Assembly: GCF_024734405.1 (NCBI RefSeq)
Contig: NZ_CP059556.1
Location: 5,642,001 to 5,706,000 of the forward strand
Origin: Saccharopolyspora gregorii
Lineage (GTDB): Bacteria; Actinomycetota; Actinomycetes; Mycobacteriales; Pseudonocardiaceae
Length of the DNA: 64,000 bases
Direction of reading: 5' to 3'
Shown here: one piece after another, positions 59,512 through 64,000 of the stretch
How the letters are laid out: each line of letters starts with the position of its first letter
How positions within the stretch are numbered: position 1 is the stretch's first letter
The notes under the pieces: generated by a model
Databases searched by the model: none
What the model was told of the DNA's origin: nothing
What the model saw: the letters and a program-made list of their open reading frames with translations, nothing else
Made by a program: the position numbers and the translations under genes

Positions 59512-60430
59512 ATCGAATCCTCGGGTCCAGGACCGCGTACAGGATGTCCACCAGGAGGTTCATCAGCAGGTAGACCAGCACCAGCAGCGTGACGATGCCG
59601 GTGACGGTCATGCCTTCCTTGGTGAGGATGGCCTTGTAGACCAGCCCGCCGATGCCCCGGATGTTGAACACGCCTTCGGTGACGATGGCCCCGCCCATGA
59701 GCGCACCCAGGTCGGTGCCCAGGAAGGTGATCACCGGGATCATCGAGTTCCGCAGCAGGTGCACGCCGACGACGCGGCGCGGTTCCAGACCCTTCGCGTA
59801 GGCCGTGCGCACGTAGTCGGCGCGCTTGTTCTCCATCATGCTCGTCCTGGTCAGCCTGGCCACGTAGGCCATCGACAGGCTGCCGAGCACGAAGCCCGGT
59901 ACGAGCAGCTCGCCGAACGTGGGGTCCGACCCGACGGATGTCTTGATCAGGTCCAGTTCGGTGCCCAGCCACACCTTCAGCACGAAACCGGTGACGAACA
60001 CCGGCAGCGAGATCAGGAACAGCGTGGAGACCAGCACCAGGCTGTCCAGGAACCCCTTGCCGCGCAGGCCGGTGATGATGCCGGCCAGGACGCCGATGAC
60101 GGCCTCGATGACCAGCGCCACCAGGGCCAGCCGCACGGTCGTCGGGTAGGCGTTGGCGATCAGCTGGGAGATCTGGACACCGTTGTAGGTCTCGCCGAAG
60201 TCCCCGCTGAACAGCTGCGCGAGGTACTTGAAGTACTGCACGACGAGCGGGTCGTCCAGGTTGAACTGCTCCGTCATCTCCTTGACGTACGACTCCGGGC
60301 AGGGCCGCTCACCGCACTTGCCGGCGAACGGATCACCCGGGACGGCCCACACCATCGCGTAGATGAGGAATGTGGTGCCGATGAAAACTGGGATCAACTG
60401 CAACAGCCGTCGCAGTACGTAACGTCCCAC
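59504..60430 (-). CDS. dppB: Peptide ABC transporter permease (B)
   Basis: A 308-residue permease with six membrane segments. It starts with the family MGRYVLRRLLQLIPVF, and its EAA-like loop is AYAKGLEPRRVVGVHLL. GTG 60430 is the start, 75 bases after the binding-protein gene. With the C subunit it forms the channel. Confidence 0.93.
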   Translation of the reverse strand: MGRYVLRRLLQLIPVFIGTTFLIYAMVWAVPGDPFAGKCGERPCPESYVKEMTEQFNLDDPLVVQYFKYLAQLFSGDFGETYNGVQISQLIANAYPTTVRLALVALVIEAVIGVLAGIITGLRGKGFLDSLVLVSTLFLISLPVFVTGFVLKVWLGTELDLIKTSVGSDPTFGELLVPGFVLGSLSMAYVARLTRTSMMENKRADYVRTAYAKGLEPRRVVGVHLLRNSMIPVITFLGTDLGALMGGAIVTEGVFNIRGIGGLVYKAILTKEGMTVTGIVTLLVLVYLLMNLLVDILYAVLDPRIRYD

Positions 60431-60505
60431 CGGTCCTCCTGTGCACGAAGAACGCGGCCCGGCCCGCCCCGTGCGTTCCGGGGCGAGCCGGGCGCCTCGC
60501 TCTGC

Positions 60506-62143
60506 TTACTGCTGCTTCAGCGTCACCGACGTCAGGTCCAGCTTGCGGAACGGCGTCGCCTTCGCTTCGGCCAGCCGCTCGGTGGAGAAACCGGCCTGGA
60601 CCGGCTGGGTCCACAGCGGGATCACCGGCATGTCGTTGGCCAGCAGCTTCTCCGCGTCCGCGTAGAGCTTGTTGGCCGCTTCCACGTTCGGCGCGGCGTT
60701 GGCCTTGTCCAGCGCGGCGTCGAAGGCCGGGTTGGAGTACTCGCCGTCGTTCGAGGACGCACCGGTGCGGTACAGCTGCGTCAGGAACGTCTCGATGTTC
60801 GGGTAGTCCGCGACCCAGCCGGTGCGGTACATGCCGGTGAACTCGCGGGCGTTGGCCTGGCGGCGGAACTCGCTGAAGGTGGGGGTCGGCGTGTACTGCA
60901 CGTCGATGCCCAGGTTCTGGCGGATGCTGGACGCGACCGCCTCGGACCACTCGTTGTGGCCGCCGTCGCCGTTGGTGATGATCGTCAGCGTGCCGTCGAA
61001 CCCGCCGGCCTTGGCCAGCAGCTGCTTGGCCTTCTCCGGGTTGAACGTGCAGTACTCGCCGCACTGGCCGGGCACGAAGCCCTCGACCGACGGGGAGGTC
61101 CAGCCGTCGGCGGGCTGGCGGCTGCCGGCGAAGATCTGCTGGGTGATCGTCGGGCGGTCGATCGCCATCGAGATCGCCTTGCGCAGGTCCGGGTTCTTGA
61201 AGCGCTCGTCGTAGAGCGGGAACGCGATGTTCTGGGTCAGCAGACCCGGCTTCTCCTGGGCACCTTCGCCGAGGTCGGCGCGCCACTTGTCACCGGTGAG
61301 CGCCGAGACCGGCACCTGACGGATGAAGTCGAGGTTGCCCGAGACCAGGTCCTGGTAGGCGGTGTCGAGCTCGTCGTAGACCTTGAACTCGACCGCGCCG
61401 ACCTTGGCCTTGTCCTCGCCCTTGAACTCGTCGTAGCGGGTGACGGTGAGGCTCTCGTTCGGCGACCGGGAGTCGAACTTGAACGGGCCGTTGCCGATCG
61501 GCTTGTCCTCGAACCCGTCCTTGTCGGTGTAGAACACCTCGGGCAGCGGGTAGAACGCCGAGTAGCCCAGCATGGTCGGGAAGATCGCCAGCGGGGCCTT
61601 GAGCTCGACCTGGAACGTGTTCGGGTCGAGGACCTTCAGCCCGGACATCGTCTCGGCGGTCGGCTTCGGGGCCTCCTGCGGGCCGCTCGCGCCGTCCGGG
61701 TCCGCGGGGTTGACGTCGTCGTAGCCCTTGATCTGCTCGAAGAAGCTCGCGCCCTGCTGCCCGTTCGGGCCGTAGGCGGTGTAGTTCCAGGCCTTGACGA
61801 AGCTGTCGGCGGTGACGGGGGACCCGTCGTGGAACGTCCAGCCCGGCTTGATCTTGATGGTGAACGACTTGTTGTCAGGCGAAGGAGTGATCTGCTCCGC
61901 CATCTCGTTGCTCACCGAAGCGTCGTCCGGCGAGTACTTGACCAAGCCGGAGAAGATCGAGTCGATGACGTTGCCGCCGTTGACCTCGGTGGTGTTGCCG
62001 GGGATCAACGGGTTCTCCGGCTCGCCCCACTCGACGGTGACCGTGTCCGCCGACGCCGAACTCCCGCCGCCACCGCAGCCGGAGGCCAGCAAGGCCACCG
62101 CCAGCGGGGCCGCCAGCATCGCGGCCAGACGTCCCTTTCGCAT
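60506..62143 (-). CDS. dppA: Peptide-binding lipoprotein of the ABC importer (A)
   Basis: A 545-residue extracellular substrate-binding protein of family 5. The signal ends in a lipobox LLASGC, with C23 to be lipidated and held at the membrane. The domain marks WTFHDGSPVTADSFVKAW and LDFIRQVPV are in order. ATG 62143 has GGGAGG. It leads the A-B-C-D-F operon, which would bring in di- or oligopeptides. A 20-bp palindrome lies about 140 bases upstream. Substrate range cannot be told. Confidence 0.94.
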   Translation of the reverse strand: MRKGRLAAMLAAPLAVALLASGCGGGGSSASADTVTVEWGEPENPLIPGNTTEVNGGNVIDSIFSGLVKYSPDDASVSNEMAEQITPSPDNKSFTIKIKPGWTFHDGSPVTADSFVKAWNYTAYGPNGQQGASFFEQIKGYDDVNPADPDGASGPQEAPKPTAETMSGLKVLDPNTFQVELKAPLAIFPTMLGYSAFYPLPEVFYTDKDGFEDKPIGNGPFKFDSRSPNESLTVTRYDEFKGEDKAKVGAVEFKVYDELDTAYQDLVSGNLDFIRQVPVSALTGDKWRADLGEGAQEKPGLLTQNIAFPLYDERFKNPDLRKAISMAIDRPTITQQIFAGSRQPADGWTSPSVEGFVPGQCGEYCTFNPEKAKQLLAKAGGFDGTLTIITNGDGGHNEWSEAVASSIRQNLGIDVQYTPTPTFSEFRRQANAREFTGMYRTGWVADYPNIETFLTQLYRTGASSNDGEYSNPAFDAALDKANAAPNVEAANKLYADAEKLLANDMPVIPLWTQPVQAGFSTERLAEAKATPFRKLDLTSVTLKQQ

Positions 62144-62285
62144 GCGTCCTCCCACTTCCCACGCGCGCCCCTGCGAGGATTTCTCGGGGTCACACCTCGC
62201 GGCGACGATGTTCACCACCGCGATAGATGAGCGTAAACATAAATGAGAAACCCCCACCCGCAGTGCTCCGTCACAAATCCGTCAC

Positions 62286-62305
62286 TTTCTGGTTCGATCC
62301 AGAAA
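62286..62305. promoter_or_regulatory. Palindrome TTTCTGG-ttcgat-CCAGAAA
   Basis: Perfect 7-bp arms in an AT-rich stretch between ppx and the peptide-import operon. It may be an operator for dppA or a weak terminator of ppx. Confidence 0.45.
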
Positions 62306-62349
62306 CCAACCTATCCACACGCCGGAGGCGATCGACCACACTCTGAGAA

Positions 62350-63303
62350 CTAGCTGATAGACAGGGCGATCCCGTCCAGGATGTCGTGCTCGGACACCGC
62401 GACCGCATCGATCCGGGCGCGCTCGGCCAGCTCGTCGGCGAGGACCTTGACGACGAGCGCACCACCACTGATCACGTCGACCCGACCCGGGTGCATGGAA
62501 CCGATCGCAGCGCGTTCTTCATGAGTCATCGCCAACAGCTCCGAAGTCGTTTCTCCGAGCTGTTTCTGGGATAAACGGGAAAGGTGAATTGCCGCGGGAT
62601 CGTAAACCGGCAAGTTCTGCGCCACCGCGGACAGCGTGGTCACCGTTCCGGCGACTCCGACCCAGGTCCGGGCGCCGGAGGCGTCCACCGCGGCGAACGC
62701 CTCGTCCAGGATGCCGCGGGCGACCCGTTCGGCCTCGGCGACGTCCGCCGCGGACGGCGGGTCGGTGTGCAGGCAGCGCTCGGTGAGCCGCACGCAGCCG
62801 ACGTCGGCGGAGAAGGCCGCGTCGATCCGGGCTTGCGCGCCGTCCCAGCTCCCCACGACGAGCTCGGTGGAGCCACCCCCCACGTCGGTGACCACGAACG
62901 GGCCGTCGGCGGGGTCGAAGTCACCGACCGCACCGATGAACGACAGGCGCGCCTCCTCGTCCCCGGTGATCACCTCGGCGTCGACGCCGAGGGTCTCGCG
63001 CACCATCGCGAAGAAGACGTCCCGGTTCGCGGCGTCGCGGGTCGCCGAGGTCGCCACCATCCGGATCCGCTCCACGCCCTTGCGGCGCGCGATGGCCGCG
63101 TAGTCGACGAGCGCCGCCCGGGTGCGCTCCAGCGCTTCCTCGGCGAGCCGTCCGGTGGCGTCGACGCCCTGGCCGAGCCGGACCACCCGCATCTCGCGGT
63201 GCACGTCGCGCAGGTCGCGGACGCCGTCGGAGCTCGCGGTCACGTCGGCCACCAGCAGCCGGATCGAATTCGTCCCGCAGTCGATCGCGGCCACCCTGGA
63301 CAT
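62350..63303 (-). CDS. ppx: Ppx/GppA-family phosphatase (exopolyphosphatase)
   Basis: A 317-residue ASKHA-fold enzyme that cleaves polyphosphate or pppGpp. IDCGTNSIRLLVAD and VTDVGGGSTELVVG are the phosphate-binding loops. The lack of a C-terminal HD-like domain fits the short mycobacterial forms. ATG 63303 has GAGGAGA; the longer reading from 63522 is not supported. Which substrate dominates is uncertain. It could tie into stringent control. Confidence 0.9.
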   Translation of the reverse strand: MSRVAAIDCGTNSIRLLVADVTASSDGVRDLRDVHREMRVVRLGQGVDATGRLAEEALERTRAALVDYAAIARRKGVERIRMVATSATRDAANRDVFFAMVRETLGVDAEVITGDEEARLSFIGAVGDFDPADGPFVVTDVGGGSTELVVGSWDGAQARIDAAFSADVGCVRLTERCLHTDPPSAADVAEAERVARGILDEAFAAVDASGARTWVGVAGTVTTLSAVAQNLPVYDPAAIHLSRLSQKQLGETTSELLAMTHEERAAIGSMHPGRVDVISGGALVVKVLADELAERARIDAVAVSEHDILDGIALSIS

Positions 63304-63538
63304 GGGCTTCTCCTCGCTCTGGTCGGTGCTCCGGAGCGATTGCCCCGTTCCTCGATCGGCGACCACGCTAGCGGCTGCCGGGGAACGGTTCGGCGCGGAC
63401 TCACCGGCGGCGTGTCGGCGCAACCCGGGACGGCGGACCGGCACCGGCCGGGTGAACGACTTCCGCCGCCGGTCAGGCGGTGCGGACCGACCGGTCCACC
63501 CTCGGGCGAGGTTCGAGCTCACTCACCTGATCGGATGA

Positions 63539-64000
63539 TCATGGGCGGGGCTTGAAGTCGGCGGGCACCTCGCACGCCTGCAGCGGACCGGTGGACGCGG
63601 GCCGCACGAGCACGACCTCGCCGGGCTTCGCCTCCCCCGGATCGCTCGTGCCCGCCTCCAGCCGAGGGGCGGCGGTCTCCCCGCCGCGCGGGACGAACCG
63701 GCCTTCGTCGAGCGCGCCGACCTCGCACGGGTCCAGGACGCCCGCGGCCTCCGGGAACGTCGAAGAGACCGGGGTGCTTGGTTCGGTCGGGTCGGTGCTC
63801 GGCCGGGAGGTCGGCTCCGAGGTCGCGGACCCGGGCGGGCGCGTTCCGGCCGTGGGTCGCCCTGGGTCGGCGGACGGCGGGGCGGTGCTCGACGGGACCT
63901 CGTCCGGGTTCGAGGGTTCCCCCGTCGCGGACGGCCGGGACGGCTCCTCGCTGGACGGCTGGGCGCCGGAGCTCGGGCCGGGGTCGCTCGGTTCGTCCGA
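63539..64000 (-). CDS. C-terminal part of a Ser/Thr/Pro-rich protein (partial)
   Basis: An open frame runs from the window edge to a TGA at 63539-63541 (153 codons); its start lies beyond 64000. The visible N-terminal part is low-complexity (repeats of TSEP, PSTDPTEPS type), like an extracytoplasmic linker. It is followed by about 80 residues with two cysteines (DPCEVGALDEG, ACEVPADF), the shape of a small disulfide-bonded domain. A membrane-anchored surface protein is likely, but the family is not recognised. Confidence 0.65.
   Translation of the reverse strand, partial: SDEPSDPGPSSGAQPSSEEPSRPSATGEPSNPDEVPSSTAPPSADPGRPTAGTRPPGSATSEPTSRPSTDPTEPSTPVSSTFPEAAGVLDPCEVGALDEGRFVPRGGETAAPRLEAGTSDPGEAKPGEVVLVRPASTGPLQACEVPADFKPRP

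Noticed and set aside
59279-62230. 983-residue open frame on the plus strand
   Set aside because: Antisense to the peptide-import genes, with no ribosome-binding site or recognisable domain.

Overview
The window is GC-rich DNA with many GTG starts and clear Shine-Dalgarno sequences, typical of an actinomycete. Mycothiol S-conjugate amidase (mca), a short-chain Z-prenyl diphosphate synthase, proline-rich/CBS/GreA neighbours and chaplin-like proteins point to Pseudonocardiales, perhaps a Saccharopolyspora-like genus. That assignment is inference. From memory, the gene set between fumC and the thiolase (fumC, phoH2, uppS, trhA, DUF255, mca, DUF4307, greA, metB, pra, cbs, SGNH hydrolase, thiolase) matches the M. 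tuberculosis Rv1098c-Rv1074c neighbourhood, with local insertions.

Layout: 0-6.5 kb, a secreted trypsin-like protease, ferredoxin reductase, fumarase and an ATP-dependent DNA ligase with a DUF4288 partner. 6.5-13 kb, GMP reductase GuaB1, PhoH2, a DUF885-like metallopeptidase, two tandem chaplin-like genes and a Z-prenyl synthase. 13-30 kb, the conserved core: TrhA, DUF255, mca, greA, the hppD/Lrp divergon, threonine ammonia-lyase, metB-pra-cbs transsulfuration, SGNH hydrolase and thiolase. 30-41 kb, Bax-inhibitor protein, a surface protein with its sortase, a YidC, RecQ, three sugar/surface enzymes and a small membrane protein.

41-55 kb is accessory: a 1374-residue nSTAND NTPase with 14 WD40 repeats, a one-off tRNA, an ATP-grasp enzyme behind a 42-residue peptide gene, type II NADH dehydrogenase, a VapBC pair, a three-gene WXG100-type operon, and a second VapBC cassette sitting between two 274-bp direct repeats made from the ends of its neighbours. 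55-64 kb holds an S10 peptidase, a methyltransferase, a complete dipeptide/oligopeptide ABC importer operon (A-B-C-D-F), an Ppx/GppA phosphatase and a cut-off Ser/Thr/Pro-rich gene.

The signals most worth following are: a 152/153-bp palindromic repeat present twice in convergent intergenic gaps with compensatory stem changes (22961-23112, 29668-29820); a tRNA with a UAA anticodon but a short variable loop (45280-45356); the candidate ribosomal-peptide pair (45551-46886); and the toxin-antitoxin cassette with its flanking duplication (51794-53301).
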